Origin: Neurospora tetraspora
Lineage: Eukaryota; Ascomycota; Sordariomycetes; Sordariales; Sordariaceae
NCBI RefSeq assembly: GCF_033439725.1
Contig: NW_026944383.1
Span: forward strand, 1,674,001 to 1,738,000
DNA: 64,000 bases
Direction of reading: 5' to 3'
How positions within the stretch are numbered: position 1 is the stretch's first letter; the number at the start of each line of letters is the position of its first letter. The translations under genes were made by a program, and so were the position numbers. A model generated the notes under the pieces. The model had not been told where the DNA came from. It made no database searches and worked only from the letters and a program-made list of their open reading frames with translations. Shown in pieces: positions 36,659 through 48,700 of this stretch.

Positions 36659-39600
36659 TCAAGACGATGCCCTCTCACCAACGCTACCGTTGACTGTAGG
36701 AGCCGGGGTTGGGTCAACATCTTCAGCCGGGCCGGTATCATCCATCCAAGCCGAAAACTCATCGTCGTCATCATCGGGCGCTGGAATCTCTGGCGATAAT
36801 GCTTTCGCATTTTCGTGCCCTTCCTGGCTTGTAGTCTTCGAAATACGGATTGATGGCGTCAAAGGCTTGGGGGGCGATTCCGAACCGATAGCTTCTTCTT
36901 TCGCAGAACTACCGGCTTCATCTTGGCCATTGGTTTCATCAATGCTTGATGAAGGCTTCGAAGATGATGTGTCATGTGCCTCGCTCATAGGTGTAGTCGG
37001 TTCTGATTCCGCAGGAGCCGCGACAACAAGCATATTCACATTAATTCCGTCATCGTCGAGTTGCTGCTCGGCGCGGTATTGGCGACGCTTTGGAAGAGGG
37101 GGAGGTGGTACAGGGCGGCGCTCAGGTTTGTGATCATGACCTTCAGGCGTGCTCGGTTTGGGTTGCTGTAATGAATGATCTGGAGGCGGTATCGGTTTGC
37201 GCCTTGGAATACTGATGGATGTGTTCTTCGACCTTCTGTCTGGCATCGGAAGTGGTGTTCCTGGGGGCGGAAGAGGCTGCCCACGTCCCATAGGCTGATT
37301 CAAGTCCAGCACCGATGGATGATCATCGGTGAAAGAAGCACTCCTGCCCGGTGTGCCATCGTTGTTCGAGTGTCGTTGGAGCGCATTGAGCCCCCAACGC
37401 TTGGCAGATGCAGCTGCGTTGGTAACGAAAGCGGCGGCCAGGGCAGTCTTTTTAGCGGAGTCTGGGCGATTTGGCGTGGCTGCTCCTGCTGTCGATGATA
37501 CAGTATCTCGCCGGGCAAAAATACCCTTGATGGTCCCAGTTTGACTCTTCACAGACCCCCTTATCGACGAGGCTGGAGACCTCGGCCTGCTTTCCTCCTG
37601 GCTGCCTGCGGATGTGGCTGTGTTCCGTCTAACCTGGTTCCTCTTATCAAAATCCTGCAAATCTTTCTCCGCATCCGTAGCTTCAGAAGCAGATGACCCG
37701 GAAGACTGGTCTGATGACTTGGATGTGACGGACGGCCTCAGGGGCGAGTGAGGTGGCTGTGGTCGTGATGGAGAATGCGCCTGAACAGACAACGTTGCCA
37801 TCGCTGACGCAGCAGGGCTTTCGTCCGGTGGTGACGCGGATGGTTTGAAGACGTCAGCATTAATGGCATCTGTGCTAACCGTTGGCGTCGGAGGATGAGT
37901 GATTGAAACCACCCGGATCGGAGGCGGTATACAGGTTTCACTCCTCGTCTCGGTCTTGAGCTCGTTTTTATGGTCCGTGCTCAGTGAGGTCGTAGATGCA
38001 GAATAGATAGGGTCCCCTTTACCCTTCGTTGTCATCCGTCCAAAAAGGCTAATTGACGGTTTCTTGTCGAGAGTAGGCATGCTGTGGCTCTTTTCGACTT
38101 GCGGCACATCGGGTTCGTGAACGTCCTGGGTACCCTCCAATCGCTCCACCTCGTCCAAATCGCCTTCTTGCGCTGCAGCTGTTTCCAAATCCATGGTTGA
38201 TACGACTGTGTCATCATGAAAGATACCACCTCTCCACTTCTTGTGCTCTGTGTTGAAGAAAGGCATATCATCCCAGAAGGGTAAGACAAGGGTCTCGGCC
38301 ATGACCTCCTTGATTTGCTTCTCGATCTGGCGAAGAATGACAGTGTAGGTTATCTGCCTAGAGCTGACAATTGGTTCGATTGTCATCTCCATCTTTGGGG
38401 CCTGCTGGAAAGAGAACCATAGGCGATTACTGGGTGGGGGCTTGATCTTGAACAAGACATGGCCTTCAAGTTTCCGTACAACCACGGCAAGGACAAGATT
38501 GACCTCTCGTGCCTTGAACCGCGCGCCTAGATCAATCCTCGCTGTCGCCGCAACCTCCAAGCGGAAGTTGCCAGTGTATCGTACATCTGCCTCAATGCAG
38601 CATTCACCCTCAACGGTCAGATCCCGCAGACGTGGATTTGTGATAAATGGTGCCGACTCTCCGGTATCAATGCCTTTGATAGCAATGTTGGAAAGAAATG
38701 CCGGCCTTTTAACACGAGCAATCTTCTTTGTAAGCTTCTCCCGTATCGCGTTCTCTATGTCCTTGGTCTTGTAGATGCCCAAGAAAACACGCCCAATCAT
38801 TGCGTTGAGCCAACGTGTTTGCATGTGTTCTTCTGACGAGTGCAGTCTCTGTACCAAGTTGATAATGTTCTTAACCTCAAACTGGATAGGAGACGGAACA
38901 TCGCTTTCGGTGTCCAAGGCCTGCTGTTCCTGATTTCGTAGCAGAGCAAAGTAGAAGTCTTCCTTTGCAGAGCAATTTTCGGAAAAGAGGTAGAAAGGTT
39001 TCGAGACCTTGCTATCCGGCCCTATTTCCAGCCCGTCTGTCTTGCGCGAGAGGCGTATGGCGTTGCGCTTGATGTACAGCTCGCCCTCAGGAGTAACTTC
39101 CTCGCCGGAGTATATGCTGACTTCATGGTGCGCTAGCGCGACAACGTGCCGTACTTCGAGTTGTTCGTCGTCGTCAAAGAGCATGAGATGGCCGTGTCTG
39201 TAACAAGCGTCAGGATCCAGGCCGTATCGAGAGCCAGAAGGATAATGCCACGCACCTCAGGACAACATAGAAGACATTGCCGGCCTTCTTAGGGCGCTGA
39301 CTGGGACCGTTCTTGTGGTCAATGGGACTGGCACTGTTGGACTTGCGGTCGAAGATACTTCGATACATTGTCTGATAGACACTGGGACTGGGGGCGGCGA
39401 CGGTGGTGGAGCCGACTGGTGTCGACCGCTCGATCGGCTTCGCGTTGATTCCCATGGGCGTATACTCGCGGCAGACTGCAAAGTATCCAGAAGCGACACC
39501 ATCATCGTGATGGGGCACCCGGGGTTTGCCATCTTTCTTCTGTTCCGCCTTGAGCGCATCAAGATCGTCACCAGGCTGGATCAAGTCGTCGGCTTCTGGG

Positions 39601-39731
39601 TCGTTGTGCTGGGCGGCATCTGGGCGGTAAGGAAACGTAAAGTGAGCATGAAGTAAAACGCAGGCCACCAACAATGGCAGAAAGGTAAGGCCTCCGAAGA
39701 GGTATATCAACAAGAAGATGGTCCAACTCAT
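36659..39731 (-). CDS. NVJ2: Nvj2-like SMP-domain lipid-transfer protein of membrane contact sites
   Basis: Yeast Nvj2 sits in the ER membrane at nucleus-vacuole and ER-Golgi contacts and moves lipids such as ceramide through its SMP domain. Exons are 39731-39256 and 39197-36659, joined across a 58-bp intron (GTGCGT...TACAG) to 1004 residues. Residues 3-25 are a membrane anchor (MSWTIFLLIYLFGGLTFLPL). A PH-like domain spans about 140-250 across the splice junction (GNVFYVVLRHGHLMLFDDD). An SMP (synaptotagmin-like lipid-binding) domain follows at about 262-470, containing RWLNAMIGRVFLGIYKT. The remaining half is low-complexity, Ser/Pro-rich and probably disordered, with PPPLPKRR-type proline motifs. 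This tail makes it longer than yeast Nvj2 (770). The start follows from the anchor and ATG. The 3' end lies 270 bp from the transposon stack, which leaves the gene intact. Confidence 0.9.
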
Positions 39732-41466
39732 GGTTGTATTGATATTTTGCCGTCGAAGGAAGATTGTCCACTGCAGTGTTCGAGCCCAGGATGCAAGACA
39801 GGAAGGACTGACAGCGGTCGCTGGTGCTCGCTGTTCGTTGTGTCCACCTTCCTCAGGTTGGCTACCTGCTCAGCGTTGCAATTGCATCGATGCGGACTCG
39901 AACTCAGGGCTCGCAGTCGCAGTTGCACGGCGAAGTCATGAGCTGTAGGTTTGCGTTGCGCGCTCTCTCAGACAAACAGGAAACGGAAGCGGAAGTGGCG
40001 CGGTGGGTTTGAGGTGGAAGGAACTGAAAGATGACGGATGGCCTGCAGCCGAGTTGAAAAGGCCACTCACTGCACTGGACGGCACAGACGGGACACCAAA
40101 ACTCAACCCGTGGCCCGGGAATGTGACAGGCCAGCGAAGCCCCAAAAAGCAACCGAAAACTGACTAGAAGCTAGAGCCAAGGGATTAGATGGTCGGTTCC
40201 TATTCCTGTTCCTGTTGGTGACAGCATCCTCCGTCTGGTTGTGTATGAGAGTGTCAAAGGTGCCAACGCTTTGGAAGGGTCCGAGACGGGTACGTACTGT
40301 CTGGTGACATCTTCATCCTCTGACGTGCCCCTGCACCAGTGCTTTTGCCTAGGCAGGAAGAGATACCTTTTAGCCACATTGTTGAGAGAGCCTTATCAGT
40401 TCCCCGCAATATCCCATTGGCCAGATCTGTTTATTTTCTTGAGCCACAACGAGACCAGGCAAAATCCCTGACGGTTCGCGGCAGGCACTCAATCAACTTA
40501 TGGAAACCCAAAAGTCTGGAGCGAGCTTGCTCGACAATTCCACATGAACCTCAACCCCACAGCGAATCTGTCATCGATATATGAGGGATGGACCGCCTCA
40601 GCCCGCCGCCTTCCTCTAGCCAGATTATCATTGTCATGGCTTACAATCTGAGAGAATGTTTTTATGGATGGGACGCTCAATGATGAACAGAAACATAAGC
40701 TCCGGTAACAAATATCAAGAAGCATGGAGTCTGTCAATCTAGCAAGGTTGTTGAGTTAACTTCCACGGTTCAGTCAGTTGGTTCAAAAAGATGACGTCTC
40801 TTCGTCCCGGATTCAAAGCGTAGCCCCAACATCAACATTAAAGCTGAAGTAAGCCATATTTATTTAAGCAGCCGCAATGCTATGTTTAGCTTCGCAGAGG
40901 TAATAATGCGGATTATTGTAATAGTAACATATTTGGCTCATGTCCGAATGACTATTTCGATCTGCTCTCATCTCCCTCCCCCCTTTGCAAGTAAACACTT
41001 TTGAACGCACTAGAATGTTCACAATACTGGTAGTAGAAACTGGATGCAAATATTGGCCCGATGGAGTGGTTTGTCACATTTGCTCTATTTGGGTATCCCT
41101 ATCAACCGCGAGATGCTAGGTCGAGAAGCAGAGCAACCGCACAGCCAGACAGGGCTCGAATCGTTTGTCCCTCTGTGACTCGTCTGGCCAGCGGGATTCG
41201 TCTTTGGCGGAGTCCATCCGATCACAAGTTGGCTCGAGGCTCAAAAGCACATACACCTGATCAGGAGGAGGCGCATCGAGCCGGTTCTCGTGTGGTTTTG
41301 GTTTTGGTCATGGTCATGCCACTGGTATTTTTGATTCCTATAAGCACTCCCGCATCCCAGACCAAAAAATCCATGCAGGAAATCTTTCCGTGCCGAACGC
41401 GATGAACCCCATGCAAAGAGAAACCAAACACGCCAAGTCTACCACCACTCCTATCCCAAGAGTACT
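39732..41466. other. intergenic region between NVJ2-like and eL21 genes
   Basis: About 1.7 kb of ordinary composition. The left part should be the NVJ2-like promoter and 5' untranslated region; the right part is the 3' flank of the ribosomal protein gene. Many short frames exist on both strands, none with recognisable domains. No tRNA, rRNA or repeat is seen. Confidence 0.5.
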
Positions 41467-42196
41467 TTAGATAGTGGTCTCGTAGGCGACGGGGGCAACG
41501 GTCTCGGGCTTGTTGTCGACAACGGAGATGGTGCGAGCCTCACGGGGCTGGAGGGGCTGGCGCTTGAGCTGGACGGGCTTGCCCTCAGCCTTGGCCTGCT
41601 TCTTGAGCTCGGCGTTCTCCTTGACACGGCGAAGGAAACCCTCGCGGGAGCGGGAAGGCTGGATGTGCTCGACGCGGACGTTGATGCGCTTCTCGATGTA
41701 GCGGTGCTTCACCTTCTTGTAGATGATGATGCCGACAGCGGACTTGGTGACGTTGTAGATGACACCAGTCTTGCCGTGGTAGACCTTGTGGGCCATACTA
41801 TTCGATGTCCAACGTCAGTTTCATGATTCGCCCGTGTTTTCGCGATAGTCCTCGTCGCGGATCGCATTCGGATGTGCCCCTCCTCTTTCGAAATTCCGAT
41901 GTTTCAGAACCCCAACATATTCCGCATCCCGGTGTTTTTCGCAATCGCAATAGTCGCAAAAAGTGTGGAAATGGTCGTCGCTTACCCCTTCTGGACAGCA
42001 CCGTTGACCTTGATGTCGACGATGTCGCCAACCCTAGCAAAAAGTTAGCCATGACGTCCCAACTACCCCAATTCGTCGCTGTCGCAACATACTTGTACTG
42101 CTTAAGGTAGGTCGAGAGGCGGATCATACCCTTCTCGCGGAAGTTCCGCGAGAAGGCGTATCTCGTACCAGCACGGAGACCTGCGGCGTGACCCAT
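41467..42196 (-). CDS. RPL21: 60S ribosomal protein eL21, three exons
   Basis: A structural protein of the large cytosolic ribosomal subunit. Exons are 42196-42093, 42033-41986 and 41797-41467. They join in phase to 160 residues, the same length as yeast Rpl21. The start is MGHAAGLRAGTRYAFSR; the middle exon supplies VGDIVDIKVNGAVQKG and the last exon begins MAHKVYHGKTG. Introns have GTATGT and GTAAGC donors and TAG acceptors, at positions usual for fungal eL21 genes. The gene is head-to-head with the uS4 gene, 314 bp apart, suggesting a shared promoter for co-ordinated ribosome production. All features fit; I see nothing odd. Confidence 0.97.
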
Positions 42197-42510
42197 CGTG
42201 ACGATTCGGCGTGTATGGGGATGCTGAAGACGGTGGTTGCTGCGGGCGTCAAATTTGGACGACGAATTTGTGTGCAAGCAAAACTAGGTCTCGATTTCCC
42301 GTCGCATGACTAAGCAAGGTGGACAAAGCTTGGGCCAACCACCAGCCTGCCAGCGTTAGGGCAAGCGGATTTTGTGCCGGCAAGGCTGGGCGCACGGGCC
42401 ACCACAAACCCTCCTCCAAGTGGCCCTTTGATTTTCTCACTTCGTGAAAACGACTTTCGAAACTTTTCGCTGTCAGTCGACGATCTTTTGAGAAGGACCC
42501 CAACAACAAG
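42197..42510. promoter_or_regulatory. divergent promoter between eL21 and uS4 genes
   Basis: 314 bp separate the two start codons of oppositely oriented ribosomal protein genes. The half near uS4 is pyrimidine-rich and contains ACAAACCCTCC and an imperfect dyad near 42435-42460 (TTTTCTCAC / GTGAAAAC). Co-regulation is inferred from the arrangement; specific factor sites are not established. Confidence 0.6.
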
Positions 42511-43387
42511 ATGGCGCCCCGTTCGTACTCCAAGACCGCTAAGGTCCCCCGTCGCCCCTTCGAGGCCGCTCGTTTGTGCGTCTAAGTTTGATTCCGAACT
42601 CCTTTTCGACGGCCTCTGCGAAGCGACAGCAATTGCAGCGGGAGCAACCATCTCCATGTTCTTTGCGCGTGCGATCGCTCGCATGCCTCAAATCACCGGC
42701 CACTGAGCATGAGCTTGACTCTGCTTACGTCGATTGTGATCATACGACTAACTTTCGGACCTCAGGGACTCCGAGTTGAAGCTCGTTGGCGAGTATGGTC
42801 TTCGCAACAAGCGTGAGGTCTGGCGTGTGCTCCTCACCCTCTCCAAGATTCGTCGTGCTGCCCGGTAAGTTCTCCCCATACCCCGCTCAATTCTCCAGCA
42901 AACCAGGCCCAGAAATGGCTGTTTGGCGCTGGTGAATGATTTGCAAGGAAATCGCAAGATTACTAACTTCTGCCACAGTCAGCTTCTTACCCTCGACGAG
43001 AAGGACCCCAAGCGTCTCTTCGAAGGCAATGCCCTCATTCGCCGTCTCGTTCGCGTCGGTGTCCTTGACGAGTCCCGCATGAAGCTCGATTACGTCCTTG
43101 CCCTCAAGGCCGAGGATTTCCTTGAGCGTCGTCTCCAGACCTGCGTCTACAAGCTCGGCCTCGCCAAGTCCATCCACCACGCCCGTGTCCTCATTCGCCA
43201 GCGCCACATCCGCGTCGGCAAGCAGATCGTCAACGTTCCCTCTTTCGTTGTCCGTCTCGACTCTCAGAAGCACATCGACTTCGCCCTCACCTCTCCCTTC
43301 GGTGGCGGCCGCCCCGGCCGTGTCCGCAGAAAGAAGGCCAAGGCCGCTGAGGGTGGTGAGGCTGCCGAGGAGGAGGATGAGGAGTAA
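42511..43387 (+). CDS. RPS9: 40S ribosomal protein uS4 (S9), three exons
   Basis: A small-subunit protein of the S4 family that binds 18S rRNA early in assembly and contributes to decoding accuracy. Exons are 42511-42575, 42766-42864 and 42979-43387, giving 190 residues. The first donor is GTGCGT at 42576, which restores the family sequence [16 protein letters not shown] across the junction; the nearby GTTTGT would lose a conserved leucine. The S4 RNA-binding domain lies at about 105-170 (LETRL-type start [20 protein letters not shown], then RQRHIRVG). The C-terminus is basic and then acidic ([18 protein letters not shown]), as in other fungi. It is divergent from eL21. Nothing is broken. Confidence 0.97.
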
Positions 43388-43842
43388 ATTTGAGGCGCCT
43401 ATCTTCGCGGGTTGGGTTTCACGTGCATAGCACCGGCTAGGAAAACGGGTCTTGGAAGGTTCATTTTGCCTCTACATCATGATCACGGCGTTCATGTAGT
43501 CAGGGATCAAAATGCATGGACGGTTGGCACTGAAATATGTGTCTGGAAGTCAAGAAACCTCCGGATCTGAAGGCACCCTTCAGTCTCAATAATACACCAT
43601 CTTCTTGTTGCATGTTCGGAATTGTTAAACTCGTTTTTGTGAAGTTCGTGAAGCGTGACGTCTGTTTTGGATGTATCTGTAATTATGCTCGATTGAATTG
43701 CTCTACGTTGCTGTCCAAATCCTCATGTGTTTTTGCTCTCGGGCTACTCGAGGCGTCCATATGATCGGTTGAGCACGCTTGGAGAAATAGGCACTGGGGT
43801 ATCATTCTCAACATCAAACACCACTACATACAGACATACTGT
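43388..43842. other. convergent 3' flanks of uS4 and SLU7
   Basis: 455 bp between the two stop codons. It holds the 3' untranslated sequences of two converging genes. No other feature is seen. Confidence 0.6.
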
Positions 43843-45090
43843 TTACTTGTCCCAAGCATCCGCCTTCTCGCTTGCTGCTATACCTGCCTCCCCTGTGCAG
43901 TAACTGTTCTTGACAAATTGATGACAGCAAGCGTAGCCCCATCTGAAGTCCGACCACCAACTGCCCCAAACCGACGTGTGGTTGTTGATGTAAACATCCT
44001 CGGGATACTTGGACTTGCCGACCTTCTTCGGTGCCCCCTTGATCAGGCCGGCCTCGTCATACTCCACAAAGGTTTCGCTCTCCTTGATGGTTTCCCGAAG
44101 TGCGTCTGGAATGACAGGCTGTGTGCCATATTGGTTCGCCAACTCTTCCGCCCTCTTCCTCCGCTTGGCCTCGCGCTCCTCAGATTCCTTCTTGCGTAGG
44201 ATTTCACCAGCAGTCGGGTTGGCTTGTAAATGTAGGCTGGTATCGCCCGAACGCTCTTGTGCCTCCCATGCATAACGCTGAGCCTTTTCGAATTCTGCTG
44301 CTTCGCCAGAAGCACGCAGAAAACTCTCCTCGGCGAACAAGGCGGCGGACTTATCCGCTATGGCACCAGCGTCGACGAGGGCGCGCTTCTTGGGGTTGTA
44401 CTTGGCTGAGTCCGAATCCAAGTTAAGAAGGTACTTGGCCGTGTCCTCGCGAATACGCATGGATTGCTTGGTCGTAGCGCGATCGCGTCCCATATCCGAC
44501 TCCTCGTCGTACTTGAACCCTGATTTGTCGTCCTCGGCACCCTCTCCCTCCCCATCCGGCGACTTCTTGTCTCCCTGTAATGCTTTTCGAGCCTCTTCGA
44601 GCATGTTATATTCCTCCACCACCTCCATGTACTGTTTCGGATCATACGCGCTGTAAACGTCCCGCTTGGCTTCGTACCCCAAGTTCACGTCGCGCACGAT
44701 CCGGTCCGCCTGGATATCCTTGCCCGTCGCCTTGGCGCCGAACTTGCGCGGCCGCTCGAGACAGTCTTTCTTCTTGTGGCCCATGGCGCCGCAGTTCTCG
44801 CACGCGCCCTTGACCCATTTCGTCCTCGCCGGACCGGCCTTCTTGCCCCGGGCGAGAAGCGCGGCGGCTTGGGCGGCCTTGTCTTCCTCCTGTTGCCGGG
44901 CACGCTGATGGAGAAGGGAGTCACCTTCTTCATTATCCAGACCACTGACGTAAAAGGGCTGTTTGCTGATGTATGATGGGATGTAGATGTTGTCCTCCTT
45001 GCGGGCGGCGCCAGCGCCGGTCTCCGACTTGTCGGTTGAGCTTGGGGCAGCTGTGGCCTGTTCGCGCCTGTTCGGTGGTGGAGGAGGCAT
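43843..45090 (-). CDS. SLU7: pre-mRNA splicing factor Slu7
   Basis: Slu7 acts in the second catalytic step of splicing, in the spliceosome, helping to hold the 3' splice site. The single-exon frame gives 415 residues. The start is the ATG at 45090 in good context (ACAACCATGCC). The frame runs on upstream to 45120 but only to a TTG. A CCHC zinc knuckle C-x2-C-x4-H-x4-C lies at C97, C100, H105 and C110 ([14 protein letters not shown]), diagnostic for Slu7. The family block [18 protein letters not shown] follows at about 115-135. The C-terminus contains [19 protein letters not shown], also conserved. It is shorter than many metazoan homologues but normal for fungi. It is head-to-head with REV3. 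Confidence 0.96.
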   Translation of the reverse strand: MPPPPPNRREQATAAPSSTDKSETGAGAARKEDNIYIPSYISKQPFYVSGLDNEEGDSLLHQRARQQEEDKAAQAAALLARGKKAGPARTKWVKGACENCGAMGHKKKDCLERPRKFGAKATGKDIQADRIVRDVNLGYEAKRDVYSAYDPKQYMEVVEEYNMLEEARKALQGDKKSPDGEGEGAEDDKSGFKYDEESDMGRDRATTKQSMRIREDTAKYLLNLDSDSAKYNPKKRALVDAGAIADKSAALFAEESFLRASGEAAEFEKAQRYAWEAQERSGDTSLHLQANPTAGEILRKKESEEREAKRRKRAEELANQYGTQPVIPDALRETIKESETFVEYDEAGLIKGAPKKVGKSKYPEDVYINNHTSVWGSWWSDFRWGYACCHQFVKNSYCTGEAGIAASEKADAWDK

Positions 45091-45715
45091 GGTTGTCTGA
45101 ATTTCGACGATGTCGTCCAAGGAGCCTTGAAAAAAAGAATTATTGAATGAGATGTCGAGATGGATATACGGTGTTATCGGTGAAAACGGTGGTTGATCCC
45201 GAGACTCAAGGTAAGTTCAAAGTCGTTGTTAGGTGAGAGTTCTGCGGCAGGCAAGCGGCGTCCATGCACCTTTTGGCTCTTTGGGCCCGAGACCAATTTG
45301 TCATCTTTAACCCTAACCCGCACTTTAAGGTTCCCATTCACTTTGATGAATGAATCCGGTTCGCATCATGGACTTGATTCCGGTTTCATTACATACGAAA
45401 GTTAATGTGGTGTTCATCGCCTCGAATCCTCCGGATGAACGTCGAAAGGACGACTGCTCAATAAATCTCAGTTTTGACTGCAACACGCCATTTTGCGTCT
45501 GCGCCGCATCACGTGCTTTGGCGTCACTAGTCGTGCGCGCTCGACGACTTTCATGACGCGCATGCCATCCAGAACGAAACGACCCGAAAAGCGTGTTTCT
45601 AAGGGATGCACGTCGCCACATCGGGCAGCCGGGGATCTTCACAGCCTATTAGTTTCACTTTATATTGCTCTAGAAATCTAGCAATGAAGATCTGGCATCT
45701 CCAGCGGCCGGCATC
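45091..45715. promoter_or_regulatory. divergent promoter between SLU7 and REV3
   Basis: 625 bp between two opposite start codons. A CACGTG E-box lies at 45510-45515 and GACGCGC near 45555 resembles an MCB-type cell-cycle element. Which gene these serve cannot be told from sequence. A short in-frame extension of SLU7 reaches only to a TTG. Confidence 0.45.
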
Positions 45716-48700
45716 ATGGACGTTTTTCGGGTTCGATTGAACTGTATCGACCACTACCAGGCAACACCAACCGAATATGATCCTCAGTTTGCCCAAGATG
45801 TGCGCTTTTCGCATTCACGGAAGCCCCCAAAAGTCCCTGTTATACGAGTATTCGGGTCGACCGAAACTGGCCAGAAAGTCTGCGCCCATATTCACGGCGC
45901 CTTTCCCTATCTGTATGTCGAGTATGACGGTAGTCTGGAAGACGCCAAGGGTGAGTGTTCCATTGTCTCTACCGTTACAAAATGTTCCTTTTCTCACATA
46001 GCTCTTAGCCAACGAATACATTGCGAAATTGCGTGCATCCATAGATCATGCCTTGGCGGTCAGCTACCGCAAAGATCCCGTTCGCGATCGGCCCATGTAC
46101 GTAGCACGGATCACGCTGACGAAAGGGATACCCTTCTATGGCTTCCATGTGGGATATCGCTTCTATCTCAAAATTTACCTATTCAACCCGGTGGTTATGT
46201 CGCGTCTCGTTGATCTCCTTCAGCAAGGTGTCATCATGAGTCAGAAATTCCAACCATACGAGGCCCATTTACAGTATCTCCTTCAGTTCATGGCTGATTA
46301 CAACTTGTACGGCTGTGACTACCTGGATGCGGCCATGGTCACCTTTCGAGCACCTGTACCGAAGCACGACGAAAACATCCAAGGCCATGAGACTGAACAT
46401 CCCTGGGACGATGCGAAGATCCCATCAGAGCTGATTACAGATGATTATAGCCTTCCCCGGGCTAGCCACTGCTCCCTTGAAGTGGACATCTGCGTCGAAG
46501 ATATCCTGAACCGAAAGCAAGTCAAAGAGCGAAGGCTTCATCATGATTTTATCGAAGGGGAGCAGCCGGTGTCAAGCCAAGAGAAGCTGGTGCACAGCAT
46601 GGCTGGGCTCTGGACGGATGAGACGAACCGCAGGAAAAGGCGTATGGGAATAACGGACCCTGAAGTCAACCCTTTTCCTCCGGAAGTCTTGGTATCAATG
46701 TCTGCGGACCCACGTCAATCACAGGTGATGGGGTGGGTTCATGAAACTGAGTACCGTGCTGGTATTCAGCAACTGGTTGCTCAGGAGCAAGACAATACAG
46801 ATGGATGTCAGAAGACTTTCTCCGGCTTTGTGCAACCAGTTCCCTTTGAAGAAACTATCAAGACTACTTTAGAGTCAGTGGAAGACCTATACCCAGAGAA
46901 CTTAAGCCAAGCTCTGCAAGTTGAGGCACAATTGTTTCACATGAATGCACAGCCACACAGCAGCATCGACGTCGACGAACGAACTATCTTACAGCTAGCA
47001 GGCGAGCGGAATGCAAACCGTACTCCACCCGAGCACGCGGACAGAATGTCACCGGGGGAACCTATCAATGGCGTTGGAGAAGGGTTTGGCGTGGGGGATT
47101 CGATAACTTATGATACGGGTAGGCGGCGCCGTGTACACCAACCCCGTACTTCCATCCGTCATAAACTTTTCAAGATTGCCAAGGCTTACTCTTCCAAACA
47201 ACCAGCCAATACGGGTAGACAAGCCAGGGCTCTTGGTCCTGGAGAGCGACCACGAAGATATCCTAAGCATCCCAGACCGCCGGGAGAAGTTGATCGTGAT
47301 GCACCTGCAAAACGTCAGATGCTCCAAGCTGAGGGCTCTAGGGAGGCAGTTCACTTAAAAGCCAATGCCCCGCAAAGCGCTTCGGAAATGGCTTCGAGAA
47401 AGGCCCAGTCAAAAGCTCGGGAGGCAGCTCAGCCAGGGCCTCAGAGAAGGCCTCAGGGTAACCCTCCGGAAAGGGCTCACGAGAAGTCAAACAAGAGGGT
47501 TCATGAGGATGCTCAAGCAAAGGCCCATCGAAAGGCCCAACAAAGGTCTCTGGAACAGGGCCTGGAACATGACCAGAAACAGGACCAACAAAAGACTCAG
47601 GAACTAGCCGGAGAACAGTCTCGGGGAGAAGTTCAGGGGGCAGTTCCAGAAAATTTAACATCTACGAAGCCCGCTCGGACGGTTCAGCCAATAGAGCCCA
47701 GTGATCAGGATCCAACAGTAGAGCAACCCTTGGCCAATATTTTGAAGGTCGAGCCACCAAAACCCAAGGCATCTCAGCCCACGAAGTCTGCTATGAAGCA
47801 GAGCTCTGCAAAAGAGTCCCAGGGCCGTAAATTCAACTTTCCCGTTGTCAAAGATCCACAAGATCCCAACACAAGGGCTCGATTGAGCCAAAAGAGTGGT
47901 TCGCAGAAGAACGAAGAGATGGTTGCTAAAAAGCAACTTGCCTTCGACCCTCAACCCACCATTCTGGGGTCATCGGCTCAGGCGAAGCCCAGTCAGACTG
48001 AACCCAACCTAAAATCGTCGTCCAAGCCCTTTGACTCGGCCCCTGCGGCTTCGGCTCCGGTACTCTTGTGGAGTGGCTCAAACAAAATGTTTGTCCTGGA
48101 CAGCAAACCTCCATCACTGAGCGAGGTCCGCTGTACCATGCAGGTACATGGCCTACCTGATGTCATCTATCAGGATGCTTATTACAGCAAGGACGAGGAT
48201 GTTCCTCCAAAACCGAGAGAGTATGCAGGTAGGGAATACCGACTTGACGGCAGCTCGGTCCCTTGGCTCCCTGACTTCGACCCAACTGGCACATCACCGG
48301 CCACATTTGGCGAGAAACCAACCTCCGGTGCCGATTGGCCGATGCTGGAGGCGATCTACGAGGCTCAACAAGAGGATTGTGCCATGAGGAGCTGGGAAAT
48401 AGCAGAGCCTCCTCCCTCTTTTAAAGAAGTGAGTGAATGGTGGGCAGATAAACAAAAAGGTCGCAATACAAAACGACGTCTGTTCACGCCTCTAAGGATC
48501 AAAACCGCTCGCTCCCAAGTCGCAGGCGCGACGCCGAAGAACAAGCATGGTTTCAGATATTCCGAAAAGGAAAAGTCCACGAGTGTACAGCATCAGGCAC
48601 AGTACATGAGCACTATGAGCCTAGAAGTGCATGTCAACACAAGGGGCAAGCTAGTACCGGATCCTGAAGAAGACGAAGTGCAGTGTGTTTTTTGGTGTCT

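Noticed and set aside
42576-42765. snoRNA in the first uS4 intron
   Set aside because: CTGA-like and ATG-rich stretches are present but no properly spaced C and D boxes or terminal stem were found.
45091-45120. SLU7 start at 45120
   Set aside because: The codon there is TTG. The first ATG in frame is at 45090 and has a good initiation context.
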